From Candidatus Geothrix odensensis (GTDB lineage: Bacteria; Acidobacteriota; Holophagae; Holophagales; Holophagaceae): a stretch of DNA of 64,000 nt. The translations under genes and the position numbers were made by a program. Position 1 is the stretch's first letter. Each line of letters begins with the position of its first letter. Below the pieces are notes generated by a model. It had not been told where the DNA came from and did not search any database. It saw nothing but the letters and a program-made list of their open reading frames with translations. This document shows, in pieces, positions 16,786 to 24,860 of the stretch. The DNA lies in NCBI GenBank assembly GCA_016714685.1, contig JADKCH010000003.1, positions 1 through 64,000 on the forward strand, read 5' to 3'.

Positions 16786-17427
16786 ATGACCCGCCAGCCT
16801 GGCTTCCCCTCGAAGCGCCTCCTGCTGCTCCTCCCCCTGGCCCTGGTGGCCACGCCCCTGCCGGCGGCCATCAGCTGCGAGCTGAACAACCCTCCCGTCG
16901 ACGTGCCCCGGCTCTTTCCCGGATCCACCAGCTTCAAGGTCATCACCTTCTCCTTCGCGAGCCGGGGCGGTGAGCCCGTGTTCAAGCGGGTCGTGGGCCG
17001 GCTGGGCGGAGTGCCCGCCCTGTACGCCCCCCTGGACGTACCCTATGTCCTCTACGAGGTCTACAAGGGCACCGAGAAGATCGGCTACATCCACGGCGTG
17101 AACCAGAAGGGGCAGTTCGGAGTGCTGGAGGTCTTCGTCTCGCTGGATCTCGAGGGCCGCATCAAGGCCTTCTACCTGCAGCGGGTGGCCGGCTCCTGGG
17201 CGAACAAGTTCACCGCCCGCAAGTTCGGCGCCCAGTTCATCGGCATGACCCTCAAGGATTTCGGAGCCTTCGACTTCATCGCCGGCAAGGGCAGCGGACG
17301 CCTGGCCACCGTCGTCAACCCCGTGCCCGAGGCCCTGACGGATTTCCTGGGGGTCCTGCGGGCCCTGAACAAGAACCTCATCCTGATGGACGAGTTCTTC
17401 TACTCCGCCGGGAAGCAGAAGCCATGA
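16786..17427 (+). CDS. secreted FMN-binding-like protein
   Basis: 213 residues with a signal peptide (LLLLLPLALVATPLPAA). GYIHGVNQKGQFGVLEVFVSLD-like and DLEGRIKAFYLQRV, with FIAGKGSG and NPVPEAL later, resemble periplasmic FMN-bind domains, which carry covalent flavin in Rnf/Nqr-related systems. The attachment motif is not certain. Overlaps the permease start by 4 bases, so it is part of the same operon. Confidence 0.55.
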   Translation: MTRQPGFPSKRLLLLLPLALVATPLPAAISCELNNPPVDVPRLFPGSTSFKVITFSFASRGGEPVFKRVVGRLGGVPALYAPLDVPYVLYEVYKGTEKIGYIHGVNQKGQFGVLEVFVSLDLEGRIKAFYLQRVAGSWANKFTARKFGAQFIGMTLKDFGAFDFIAGKGSGRLATVVNPVPEALTDFLGVLRALNKNLILMDEFFYSAGKQKP

Positions 17428-18608
17428 TCAGCAAGTTCCAGATCGCCTCCAAGAACCTGCTGCGGAAGAAGACCCGCACCAGCCTCACCCTGGTGGGCAT
17501 CATCCTCTCGTCCTGGGTGCTCGTGAGCCTGCTGGGCTTCAACCGCGGCTACGAGAAGGCCCTGAACCGCGACATCGACAACATGGGCTACCAGATCATG
17601 GTCATGGCCAAGGGCTGCCCCTACGAGGCCGCCACCATGATGTTGCAGGGCGGGGCCGGGCTCCGCTACATCGAGGAGGATGTGGTCAAGTCCATCGAGG
17701 CCAGGCCCGAGGTGGACAAGGTGACCCCCATCCTCATGCAGGCCTTCTTCGATCCCAACAAGGGGGACGGCGGCGGCATCGCGGGCTACTTCGGCGTGGA
17801 CCTCGCCACCTTTCCCGCCATGAAGCCCTTCCTGCGCTTCCACCAGGGCGGCTGGTTCGCCGATGCCAACGCCGCCGAGGCTGTCATGGGCTACGAGGCC
17901 GCCGAACTGGAGCAGCGCGAGGTGGGGGACCTGATCCTGGTGCCCGAGAAGAACGTCCAGCTCAAGGTCGTGGGCATCCTCCAGCGCACGGGCACCCAGG
18001 ACGACGGCACCATCTTCGTGCCCCTGCGCACCCTGCAGAAGATCTCCGGCCTCGACAAGATCACAACCATCGGCATCAAGGCCCGGAAGGACGCGGATCT
18101 CACCAAGCTGGAGACCTCGCTCTACCAGCTGCCGGACATGCAGGTGGTGAGCTTCAGCCAGGTGAAGCAGACCATCATGAAGCTCATCGCCACGGCGCGG
18201 GTGATGGTGCTCTCCATCGCCGTCATCGCCCTGCTCATCGCCATGGTGGGCGTGGTGAACACCGTGCTCATGTCGGTGCTGGAGCGCAAGCACGAGATCG
18301 GCATCCTGAAGACCATGGGCGCCATGCCCGGCGACATCTTCCGCCTGGTCTGGACCGAAACCCTCATCCTCTGCGCCAGCGGCGGTTTCCTGGGCATCGG
18401 CTTGGCGCTGGCCTTCGCCCGGCTCTCCGACCTCCTGGTCCGCCAGGCCCTGCCCTACGCACCGGGCGGGGAGCTGGTGGCCATCGACTCCCGGCTTTCA
18501 CTCCTCACGCTCCTGACCATCGTGGTCGTGGGCCTGGTCAGCGGCATGTATCCAGCCTGGAAGGCGGGCCGCATCAGGCCCCTGGATTCGATCCGGGGGG
18601 ACGCATGA
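17424..18608 (+). CDS. ABC transporter permease, MacB/LolC (FtsX) family
   Basis: 394 residues. N-terminal TM at about 20-40 (LTLVGIILSSWVLVSLLGF), a large periplasmic MacB_PCD domain, and the FtsX domain with three TM helices at the C-terminus (VMVLSIAVIALLIAMVGVVNTVLM, ERKHEIGILKTMGAMPGDIF, LLTIVVVGLVSGMYPAW). It probably exports or extracts a lipoprotein or other amphiphile using the adjacent ATPase. The stop overlaps the ATPase start. Confidence 0.85.
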   Translation: MISKFQIASKNLLRKKTRTSLTLVGIILSSWVLVSLLGFNRGYEKALNRDIDNMGYQIMVMAKGCPYEAATMMLQGGAGLRYIEEDVVKSIEARPEVDKVTPILMQAFFDPNKGDGGGIAGYFGVDLATFPAMKPFLRFHQGGWFADANAAEAVMGYEAAELEQREVGDLILVPEKNVQLKVVGILQRTGTQDDGTIFVPLRTLQKISGLDKITTIGIKARKDADLTKLETSLYQLPDMQVVSFSQVKQTIMKLIATARVMVLSIAVIALLIAMVGVVNTVLMSVLERKHEIGILKTMGAMPGDIFRLVWTETLILCASGGFLGIGLALAFARLSDLLVRQALPYAPGGELVAIDSRLSLLTLLTIVVVGLVSGMYPAWKAGRIRPLDSIRGDA

Positions 18609-19300
18609 GCACCGGCAACGACATCGCGTTGGAAGCCCGGGACCTCACCCGGGTCTATGGTCGCGGCAGTGAGGAGGTCCGCGCCCTGGATGGCGTGTCG
18701 CTGCAGGTCCGCAAGGGCGAGTTCGTGTCCTTCATGGGGCCCTCGGGCTCCGGCAAGACCACCCTGGTGAACCTGCTGGGCTGCCTGGAGAACCCCACCT
18801 CAGGCGAGCTCGATCTGGCCGGCCGCCGCATCTTCGGCAACGGCGATCTCCTCGGGGAGCGCGACCTCACGCGGATCCGCCGCGAGATCTTCGGCTACAT
18901 CTTCCAGAACTTCTACCTGATCCCCACCCTCACCGTGCGGGAGAACGTGGCCCTGCCCCTGGCCTTCTACCGCAAGCCGGGCGTGGAGGGCGAGGTGGAG
19001 AGCCTGCTGGCCCTGCTGGGCATGGAGCACCGCATGAACCACCTGCCGGGGCAGATCTCCGGCGGTGAGATGCAGCGGGTGGCCATCGCGCGGGCCCTGG
19101 TGAACCGGCCCGAGATCCTGCTGGCCGATGAGCCCACGGGGAACCTGGACACCACCCGCACCGGCGAGATCGGCGAGATCCTGCAGCAGCTGAACCGCAG
19201 CACGGGCCTGACCATCCTCATGGTCACCCACAACCCCGACCTCGGCCGCCTCGGGGGCCGCCACATCGAGATGCGCGACGGCCGCGCCTGCGAAGCGTGA
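18605..19300 (+). CDS. ABC transporter ATPase, LolD/MacB type
   Basis: 231 residues. Walker A GPSGSGKTT near residue 42, signature ISGGEMQRVAIARAL, Walker B ILLADEPTGNLD and the H-loop THNPD are intact. Overlaps the permease by 4 bases. Together with the YtkA-like and FMN-binding-like proteins it forms a four-gene operon, probably an export module of unknown substrate. Confidence 0.9.
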   Translation: MSTGNDIALEARDLTRVYGRGSEEVRALDGVSLQVRKGEFVSFMGPSGSGKTTLVNLLGCLENPTSGELDLAGRRIFGNGDLLGERDLTRIRREIFGYIFQNFYLIPTLTVRENVALPLAFYRKPGVEGEVESLLALLGMEHRMNHLPGQISGGEMQRVAIARALVNRPEILLADEPTGNLDTTRTGEIGEILQQLNRSTGLTILMVTHNPDLGRLGGRHIEMRDGRACEA

Positions 19301-19387
19301 TCGCCGCGACCTGACTATCGGGGCTCAGCCGGTTTAGGTCAAAAGCGAAACCCAGATTCGCGGGCGGCGCGGGGGGGCCCGGCGGGC

Positions 19388-19409
19388 GGGGGGGGGGGGG
19401 GGGGGGGGG
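19388..19409 (+). repeat. 22-base G homopolymer in a G-rich stretch
   Basis: A run of 22 G lies in the non-coding 19301-19553 gap, preceded by more G runs. It is far outside local composition. Possibly an assembly or sequencing artefact, possibly a G-quadruplex-forming element. Nothing else is recognised in the gap. Confidence 0.7.
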
Positions 19410-19553
19410 TCTGTGGCCCCGCTTTTCTGCGGCCATCTGTGACATCTGCGGTTTTCAGTCTTTCAATCTGAGTCTCGCCGACAGGCAGGTCGGACGAATG
19501 CCCGCGCCGGAATCCGGAGGCGGAGCGGCAGCCCTCTCCGGTAGGGTGAAGGA

Positions 19554-20468
19554 ATGACCTGGAAGCGCGAACCCCGTACCTGGCTCTCCATCGCCGGCCT
19601 GCTGCTGCTGTGGGCTTCGGCCTTCGCGGGCATCCGGGCGGGCATGCGCCTCAGCCCCTCGGGCACCGTGGGCCCCGATGGGTACGGGCCCGGCGAGCTG
19701 GCCCTGCTGCGCTTCGGGACGGCCTCCACCGTGCTGGCCCTGTACGCGTTCACCAAGCGGATGCGGCTGCCGGAGCGCTCGGAACTGCCGCTGATCGGCC
19801 TCACGGGCTTCCTCGGCATCAGCGTCTACCACGTGGCCCTGAACTTCGGCGAGATGACGGTTCAAGCCGGGGCGGCCTCCCTGCTCATCTCCGCGGCCCC
19901 GGTGTTCACCGCGCTGCTGTCCGTGGCGGTGCTCAAGGAACGCCTCACCGGCATTGGCTGGCTGGGCATCCTCCTGGCCTTCGCCGGTGTGGCGCTCATC
20001 GCCCTCAGCGGCGGCCAGGGTCTGCGCTTCACGCCCGGGGCCCTGCTCATCCTGCTGGCGGCCACCGTGGCGGCCGTCTATTCGATCCTGTCCAAGCAGC
20101 TGCTGCGCCGCCACGCCGCCCTGGAGTTCACCTGCTACTCCATCTGGGCCGGCACCCTGCCCCTGCTGGTCTTCCTGCCGGGCCTGCTCCGCCGCCTGCC
20201 CGTGGCCGCGCCCCAGGCCACCTTCGCCGTGATCTACCTCGGCATCTTCCCGGCGGCCATCGCCTATGTGCTGTGGAACTACGCCCTGGCCCGCATGCCC
20301 GCCTCGCTGCTGTCGAGCTTCCTGTACCTGTCGCCCGTGCTGGCCAGCCTCATCGCCTGGGTGTGGCTGGGCGAGGTCCCCGCCCTGCTCACCCTCGTGG
20401 GCGGCGCCATCGCCATCCTGGGCGTGATCCTGGTGCAGACGAAGGGCTACGCCCGGGGGGGCCGCTAG
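19554..20468 (+). CDS. EamA/DMT-family membrane exporter
   Basis: 304 residues with about ten TM helices in two EamA repeats (LLLLWASAFAGIRAG start; LLILLAATVAAVYSILSKQLLRR; FLYLSPVLASLIAWVWLGE). Drug/metabolite transporter superfamily, substrate unknown. Length is normal. Its stop overlaps the stop of the convergent cupin gene. Confidence 0.88.
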   Translation: MTWKREPRTWLSIAGLLLLWASAFAGIRAGMRLSPSGTVGPDGYGPGELALLRFGTASTVLALYAFTKRMRLPERSELPLIGLTGFLGISVYHVALNFGEMTVQAGAASLLISAAPVFTALLSVAVLKERLTGIGWLGILLAFAGVALIALSGGQGLRFTPGALLILLAATVAAVYSILSKQLLRRHAALEFTCYSIWAGTLPLLVFLPGLLRRLPVAAPQATFAVIYLGIFPAAIAYVLWNYALARMPASLLSSFLYLSPVLASLIAWVWLGEVPALLTLVGGAIAILGVILVQTKGYARGGR

Positions 20469-20821
20469 GCCCCCTCCTCGCTCTGCGTGAGCAGGCCGAT
20501 GAAGGTCAGGGGGTCATCCGAGTCGTTGATCAGACCGTGGCTGCCGCCCGCCTTCACCAGGAAGAGGTCGCCGGGCCCCACGGGGAAGCGCTCGCCATTC
20601 AGAAGGCCCATGCCCCGGCCCTCCACAATCAAGTAGAGGTCCTCGGTGTTGGGGTGCGCGTGCTCACCGATGCTGGCGCCGGGCTCCAGGGTGATGCGGC
20701 CCAGGCTGAGCACGCCCGCCATGTCGCCCAGTTTCAACAGGCTCACATCGAGGGCCCGGCCCTCGCCGCCGCGGATGTCCGCCTTGGCTTCCACCGGCAG
20801 CTCGCTCAGCCTCCGGATCAT
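20465..20821 (-). CDS. cupin-domain protein
   Basis: 118 residues. The motif GEHAHPNTEDLYLIVEG, followed by PVGPGDLFLVKAGGSHGLIN, has the His and Glu metal ligands of a single cupin barrel. Likely a small metal-binding sensor or enzyme of unknown substrate. The start overlaps the M23 stop (ATGA), so it is downstream in the same operon. Confidence 0.85.
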   Translation of the reverse strand: MIRRLSELPVEAKADIRGGEGRALDVSLLKLGDMAGVLSLGRITLEPGASIGEHAHPNTEDLYLIVEGRGMGLLNGERFPVGPGDLFLVKAGGSHGLINDSDDPLTFIGLLTQSEEGA

Positions 20822-21660
20822 GGCTTGCCTCCCAGGAAGAGCCGGGGGTCCACCCGGGCATTGTTGAGGCTCAGGGACCAGTGCAGGTGGGGCCCCGAGG
20901 CGCGCCCCGTCTTGCCGACCTCACCCACCAGATCGCCGGCCTGGAGCACCTGCCCCTCCTTCACCGAGATCTTCGACAGGTGGCAGAGCAGGCTCACCAC
21001 ACCCTCTCCGTGGGCGATGAACACGGCGTTGCCGCTGTAGAAGAAGTCGCCCGTGAGCACCACCCGCCCCGGCGCGGGGGCCCGCACAGCCTGGCCCTGG
21101 GGGGCCCGGATGTCCAGGCCTGAGTGGGGTGAGCGGGGCACGCCGTTGAAGATCCGCCGCAGGCCGAAGGAGGCGGTGAGGTCCCCCGGCGTGGGCTGGC
21201 GGAAGCTCAGCGAAGGCACCAGTGTTTCGGGCCAGGCCTTCCAGGCAGGCGCCATCAGCACCTGCTCCCTGGCGATGCGGGCCTCGTCCTCGGCGTTGGG
21301 CGTCACATGCCGCTGGTTCGCCAGCTTGACGCGCTGTTCCGGGTATCGCTTGGGCTTGACGGTGAAGGTGACAGCGCGGCCATCCACCTCGATGGCCTGC
21401 TCGCCGGGCTTGGCGCTCAGGGGGATGCCCACCACCGCCACCCAGCCCGGGCCGCTGCGCCGCGTGAGCACGGGTTCCCCACGGTAGGTCACTACGGGCG
21501 CCGCAGCTTTGGCAGGAAGGGCAATGACCGCCACGCCGCCGGGCACTGGTGAGGGCTTGAAGGGGAGCTTCGAGGGTTCCGCGCTCTGCAAGACAGTGGC
21601 CATCAGCGCAGCGAACGGCAGCAACAGGCGGCCGGTGATGCAACATCGGGTCATGGTCAT
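20818..21660 (-). CDS. M23-family metallopeptidase (LytM-like)
   Basis: 280 residues with a signal peptide. Cleaves peptidoglycan peptides or acts as an amidase activator. The zinc motif SPHSGLDIRAPQG (HxxxD) and GPHLHWSLSL (HxH) are complete, with TASFGLRRIFNG before them. ATG 21660 (MTMTRCC) is chosen because GTGAGG lies 8 bases upstream and gives a good signal peptide; an upstream ATG at 21693 is possible. It lies immediately downstream of the cassette block, in the same direction as the genes on the far side. Confidence 0.88.
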   Translation of the reverse strand: MTMTRCCITGRLLLPFAALMATVLQSAEPSKLPFKPSPVPGGVAVIALPAKAAAPVVTYRGEPVLTRRSGPGWVAVVGIPLSAKPGEQAIEVDGRAVTFTVKPKRYPEQRVKLANQRHVTPNAEDEARIAREQVLMAPAWKAWPETLVPSLSFRQPTPGDLTASFGLRRIFNGVPRSPHSGLDIRAPQGQAVRAPAPGRVVLTGDFFYSGNAVFIAHGEGVVSLLCHLSKISVKEGQVLQAGDLVGEVGKTGRASGPHLHWSLSLNNARVDPRLFLGGKP

Positions 21661-21715
21661 GCCGGGGACCTCACGCAGAAGAAGTCTCAGCATACCGGGA
21701 GGGCGGCCTGAGCCG

Positions 21716-21751
21716 CTGAAGGCGGGTTCCGGATCGAGCGGAGGGTCAGCG
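21716..21751 (-). other. half-attC remnant after the membrane-protein cassette
   Basis: On the plus strand GGCGGGTTCCGGATCGAGCG and the following GAGGGTCAGCG align with the corresponding half of the attC at 22363-22486 at about 23 of 31 positions. It lies just past the stop of the 21760 gene, where a cassette attC belongs. The matching second arm and an R' box are absent, so the site seems truncated at the edge of the cassette block. Confidence 0.4.
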
Positions 21752-21759
21752 TTCCGGTC

Positions 21760-22356
21760 TCAAGGAAGGGAGATGGTTGCCTGTTGATGTTTACGGATCC
21801 GTGATGCCAGCACCGCCAAAGCGCCGTTTAGGATGAACAGATAGGCAACGAAGGCAGCATTTTCAAAGTTGTAGGTTTGAACCGACAGAAAGCTCATTCC
21901 GAAGCCGAATGCGCTGATGGCATAGGCAATCCAGCTCTCGGAATGGGGATGGCGATACGACTTGATGAGGGTCGGCATACTCGCCAGCACATCGGCCAAA
22001 AGCGAAAACAGTAAGGCCAAGTTCGGATTGTTGGTCATGACCCAGAGGATGATGCCGATGATGGCTGCTGCCATCAGGTAGTAGTCGCGCGGTCCGCTTT
22101 TCCAATAGGCCTTCTTGTTGAAGAACGATGCAGCGACGACAAGCAGCGGCGTAAAACCGGCGACAAACGAGGCCCACGATACACCCTCGACGCCCTGCGC
22201 CCTTTGCGCCACAAAAATGACCATCGGGAAGATTCCCCAAAGCAGCCAGGTGATGCGGTTGGGCTGAGCTTTGCCGACAATGGTTTCATACAAGTAATAG
22301 AAGCCGCCGAGCGAGCCGATGATTGCACCGATGATTGCGCAATATTCAGGAAGCAT
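21760..22356 (-). CDS. six-TM membrane protein in an integron cassette
   Basis: 198 residues with about six hydrophobic helices (GAIIGSLGGFYYLYETIVG, WLLWGIFPMVIFVAQRAQG, GFTPLLVVAASFF, MAAAIIGIILWVMTN, AFGFGMSFLSVQTY, FVAYLFILNGALAVLAS). The motif PNRITWLLWG and repeated helix pairs suggest a small transporter-like fold; family not named. The ATG at 22356 lies 7 bases after the R' box of attC 3, typical of promoterless cassette genes. It was probably expressed by read-through from the ccdAB cassette. Confidence 0.75.
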   Translation of the reverse strand: MLPEYCAIIGAIIGSLGGFYYLYETIVGKAQPNRITWLLWGIFPMVIFVAQRAQGVEGVSWASFVAGFTPLLVVAASFFNKKAYWKSGPRDYYLMAAAIIGIILWVMTNNPNLALLFSLLADVLASMPTLIKSYRHPHSESWIAYAISAFGFGMSFLSVQTYNFENAAFVAYLFILNGALAVLASRIRKHQQATISLP

Positions 22357-22362
22357 GGACAC

Positions 22363-22486
22363 GCCTAACGGATGAAACCATGTGGCCCCGCCTGCACCAA
22401 GGCGATGAGCGGAGCCGGGATAGGGGAATGCCGAAAGAGAGCGGAAGGCAATGCAGGCGGGGTCCGGGCGCAACGGAGGGTTAGCC
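22363..22486 (-). other. integron attC site 3
   Basis: Minus strand: R'' GGCTAAC (22486-22480), arms CGGACCCCGCCTGCA and TGCAGGCGGGGCC around a central spacer of about 60 bases, R' GTTAGGC (22369-22363). The length is 124 nt, the same as attC 2 and with high similarity. R'' departs from RYYYAAC at one position but is the exact complement of the cassette's own start GTTAGCC at 23130-23124. It follows ccdB by 19 bases. Confidence 0.88.
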
Positions 22487-22505
22487 GACGCACCGAGAAG
22501 ATGAA

Positions 22506-22823
22506 TTAAAAGCCGGTAATTAGGAGATCAATGGCAGCGAGTAATTCCGGTCGGACCTCGGGAAGCTGACCCACGACAGGACCAAGGTGGCGTTTGCTGA
22601 CACCGGCCAACTCAGGAACCATGGCAACCAACGACTTGCTTTGGAAGGCAATGACTGGTGTAAGGCGTGAAATCGGGTGAGTCTTTGCAGTCGAATCTAG
22701 GTACAGGGGGACAACCACCCGAGTATCCAAGGGTGAGAGCAGTTCACTTTGGACATCGAGGAGGAAGGGTATGGCCTTTAGTGATTTCGGATCAGGGTTG
22801 GTATAGACGGTGAAAGAGGCCAT
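22506..22823 (-). CDS. ccdB: CcdB-family toxin (DNA gyrase poison)
   Basis: 105 residues. CcdB binds the GyrA subunit and traps gyrase-DNA complexes unless neutralised by CcdA. VYTNPDPKSLKAIPFLLDVQSELL, TRVVVPLYL, and SRLTPVIAFQ match the conserved N-terminal strands of CcdB as remembered, and the length is right. The start overlaps the ccdA stop (TGATG), standard for toxin-antitoxin pairs. The gene lies in an integron cassette, whose stability such modules are thought to maintain. Confidence 0.88.
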   Translation of the reverse strand: MASFTVYTNPDPKSLKAIPFLLDVQSELLSPLDTRVVVPLYLDSTAKTHPISRLTPVIAFQSKSLVAMVPELAGVSKRHLGPVVGQLPEVRPELLAAIDLLITGF

Positions 22824-23068
22824 CAGAAGTTCCTCAGGCCATCACTGAACACCCCTTGAGATTCAACGCGCTTGTTGTAGGCCAGGATGGCCTCAGCATT
22901 TTCCGAGAGCCACACTTCGGCGAGGCGCGCACGAACTGCCTTGGCAATGGCCTCTTCGGCGAGACCGGAAAGGTTGAGGCCAAGGTCTTTGCTTACCTTC
23001 AGCAAGTCTCCATTTAAGGAGAGATTGACCGGTTTCTTGGGGGCGTCCGTCTTGTAGCAGGCCCGCAT
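22823..23068 (-). CDS. ccdA: CcdA-family antitoxin
   Basis: 81 residues. N-terminal ribbon-helix-helix (KKPVNLSLNGDLLKVSKDLGLNLSGLAEEAI), which binds its operator, and C-terminal toxin-binding segment AEAILAYNKRVESQGVFSDGLRNF-like, ending VFSDGLRNF as in the family. Located upstream of ccdB and overlapping it. Transcription starts from a strong consensus promoter at 23091-23120; repression by the CcdAB complex is expected from the family. Confidence 0.9.
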   Translation of the reverse strand: MRACYKTDAPKKPVNLSLNGDLLKVSKDLGLNLSGLAEEAIAKAVRARLAEVWLSENAEAILAYNKRVESQGVFSDGLRNF

Positions 23069-23090
23069 GATGCACCTCGATGATACGCAT

Positions 23091-23120
23091 TAAATATGCG
23101 CACACATGGGCGACTGTCAA
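23091..23120 (-). promoter_or_regulatory. sigma-70 promoter of ccdAB inside the cassette
   Basis: On the minus strand TTGACA (23120-23115) and TATTTA (23096-23091) are 18 bases apart, 23 bases before the ccdA start. It starts only 3 bases inside the cassette boundary, so the cassette carries its own promoter. Confidence 0.75.
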
Positions 23121-23125
23121 GTTGG

Positions 23126-23653
23126 CTAACTAGGTTTATCCATCCCATCTGAGGATGAAATCGCTTCTGGCGGTGGGGTCTGCATGTCGGCCGGAATCAG
23201 GACCGGGACCGCCGCCGGTGCCGCTTCGCTGAACCCCACCTCCCGCATCTTCACGGCGTCCTGGTAGGCGGCGAGGATGGCGGTGCGGATGCGGAGGTAC
23301 GAGGTCTCGGTGACCTTGGTGTTGAAGGTGATGGTGGCCACCAGGTAGTCGCGGCCATCGGGCATGGTCTGGGGGGCGCTCACCTGGATCTGGGGGGCCA
23401 TGATGGTGGCGGAGCTGCCTTCGCGCAGGCGGGTGGCCACCGCCTCGCACCAGGCCTGCAGCTGGGGCATGAGGGCCAGCCCCTGCTCGGGCGAGGCCAC
23501 CATCACGCGGCCGTAGAGCGTGAAGAAGAGGCGCAGCTGCGGGGGGTCGAAGGAGTGGTTCAGGTAGCCGGACATGCTGGCGATCTGCTGGAAGTCCTTC
23601 AGCAGGGCCTGCAGCTTGGGGCTGGGCTGGGCCGGTCCCTGGGGCCTGGCCAT
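23126..23653 (-). CDS. hypothetical protein whose stop codon comes from the inserted cassette
   Basis: 175 residues, MARPQGPAQPSPKLQALL at the start. Contains helical stretches (LRLFFTLYGRVMVASPEQGLALMPQLQAWCEAV) and beta-like segments (IQVSAPQTMPDGRDYLVATITFNTKV); family not recognised. It follows mtnP directly, overlapping by TGATG. The last codons are GAT AAA CCT AGT TAG, and the TAG lies at the GTTAGCC cassette boundary. The cassette therefore supplied the stop and may have replaced or shortened the original C-terminus. Confidence 0.8.
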   Translation of the reverse strand: MARPQGPAQPSPKLQALLKDFQQIASMSGYLNHSFDPPQLRLFFTLYGRVMVASPEQGLALMPQLQAWCEAVATRLREGSSATIMAPQIQVSAPQTMPDGRDYLVATITFNTKVTETSYLRIRTAILAAYQDAVKMREVGFSEAAPAAVPVLIPADMQTPPPEAISSSDGMDKPS

Positions 23654-24528
23654 CAGCGCGCCACGCCGTAGCCGTACTTGGCCACCAGCAGGTCCAGCCG
23701 CTGGCGGGCCTCGGGCGTCACCGCCTCCGGGGCCGTGAACAGCGCCGCCTTCAGGGCCTCGCCGCAAGCGCAGGATCGCGGCGCGCCCGAGAGCTGCGGC
23801 ACCACCTGGCGCAGCAGGCGCTGGGCCTTGTCCACGTTGGCGTGCATGACCTCCAGCACCGAGGCGGCGTCCACGCCCTCCTCCTCTTCGCGCCAGGCAT
23901 CGTAGTCCGTCACCAGGGCGATGCAGGCGTAGCAGAGCTCGGACTCGCGGGCGAGGCGGGCCTCGGTCACCTGGGTCATGCCGATGAGGTCCGCGCCCCA
24001 GCTCTGGTGGAGTTTGCTTTCGGCGCGGGTGGAGAAGGCCGGGCCCTCCATGCACACATAGAGCGCATCGCCTTCGAGGGGCAGGTCCAGGGCGCGGCCC
24101 GAGGCCAGCAGCGTCTCCGACAGATGGGCGCAGGTGGGCTCGGCGAAGCTCACATGGGCCACGAGGCCTTCACCGAAATACGTGTCCTTGCGGTGCCTCG
24201 TCTTGTCGATGAACTGGCTCACCAGGCGCAGCTCGCCGGGCTTGTGGCGGGCCTGCAGGCTGCCCACGGCGGACACGCAGATCAGCCGCTCGACGCCCAC
24301 GGACTTGAGGGCCCACAGGTTGGCCCGGTAGTTCACCTCGCTGGGTGTGAACCGGTGGCCCTCGCCATGCCGCGCCAGGAAGGCCACGGGCGCGCCGTCC
24401 AGCGTGCCCATATGCACGGGCCCCGAGGGCTCGCCGAAGGGCGTTTGCACCTCCTGCGCCCGATCGAGGGCCAGGCCCTCCATCCGGTAGAGGCCACTGC
24501 CGCCGATGATGCCGATGGGAGCTGTCAT
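23653..24528 (-). CDS. mtnP: S-methyl-5'-thioadenosine phosphorylase
   Basis: 291 residues. Phosphorolyses methylthioadenosine in the methionine salvage pathway. IGIIGGSGLYRMEGL, FLARHGEGHRFTPSEVNYRANLWALK, SAVGSLQ, GPAFSTRAESKLHQSWGADLIGMT and DYDAW are family signatures. It heads a minus-strand run: mtnP, hypothetical, [cassette block], M23, cupin. Confidence 0.93.
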   Translation of the reverse strand: MTAPIGIIGGSGLYRMEGLALDRAQEVQTPFGEPSGPVHMGTLDGAPVAFLARHGEGHRFTPSEVNYRANLWALKSVGVERLICVSAVGSLQARHKPGELRLVSQFIDKTRHRKDTYFGEGLVAHVSFAEPTCAHLSETLLASGRALDLPLEGDALYVCMEGPAFSTRAESKLHQSWGADLIGMTQVTEARLARESELCYACIALVTDYDAWREEEEGVDAASVLEVMHANVDKAQRLLRQVVPQLSGAPRSCACGEALKAALFTAPEAVTPEARQRLDLLVAKYGYGVAR

Positions 24529-24579
24529 CTCTCCATTCTACTTGCGTCCGGCGCCGGGGCCGTGGTTGTCTGGTGGTCC

Positions 24580-24770
24580 TGACAATTCAGTGTTGGATGT
24601 TCGGGAAGCAGGTGAGATTCCTGCACTGCCCCGCAACGGTATGCACCACGGCCCCCCATTCGGGATCAGGGGCGTGAGACCTCAAGCCCGAGCCACTGGG
24701 ATCGTCCCGGGAAGGCAAGGGGGGAGCCGAAAAGCCCCTGTCGCGTGCGAGTCCGGAGACCGGTCCTGCA
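24580..24770 (+). promoter_or_regulatory. cobalamin riboswitch
   Basis: The core GGGAAGCAGGTGAGATTCC, with CTGCACTGCCCCGCAACGGT after it, and the B12-box region GCGAGTCCGGAGACCGGTCC are characteristic of adenosylcobalamin riboswitches. A 190-base leader ends about 90 bases before btuB, so the aptamer should repress btuBFCD when cobalamin is abundant. Confidence 0.92.
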
Positions 24771-24860
24771 CCTCACCCCCCGTCGCGGGAACGGGCCGGG
24801 CATGGTTCCCACCACCAGGGGAATCCGCCCCGCCGCCGCGACTTCATGCGTGGAGGCATG

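Larger units (their letters stand above)
21716..23129 (-). mobile_element. integrase-less integron cassette block (ccdAB cassette plus membrane-protein cassette)
   Basis: Two cassettes in tandem on the minus strand. The ccdAB cassette runs from the T after G in GTTAGCC (boundary 23130|23129) to G in GTTAGGC at 22369. The next cassette begins at 22368 and carries the membrane protein. The ccdAB cassette starts TTAGCC and its attC R'' is GGCTAAC, exactly complementary, as the cassette circle model requires. GC content is visibly lower than the flanking genes. No integrase is nearby, so it is a CALIN-like cluster. The downstream edge is a half attC. Confidence 0.75.
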
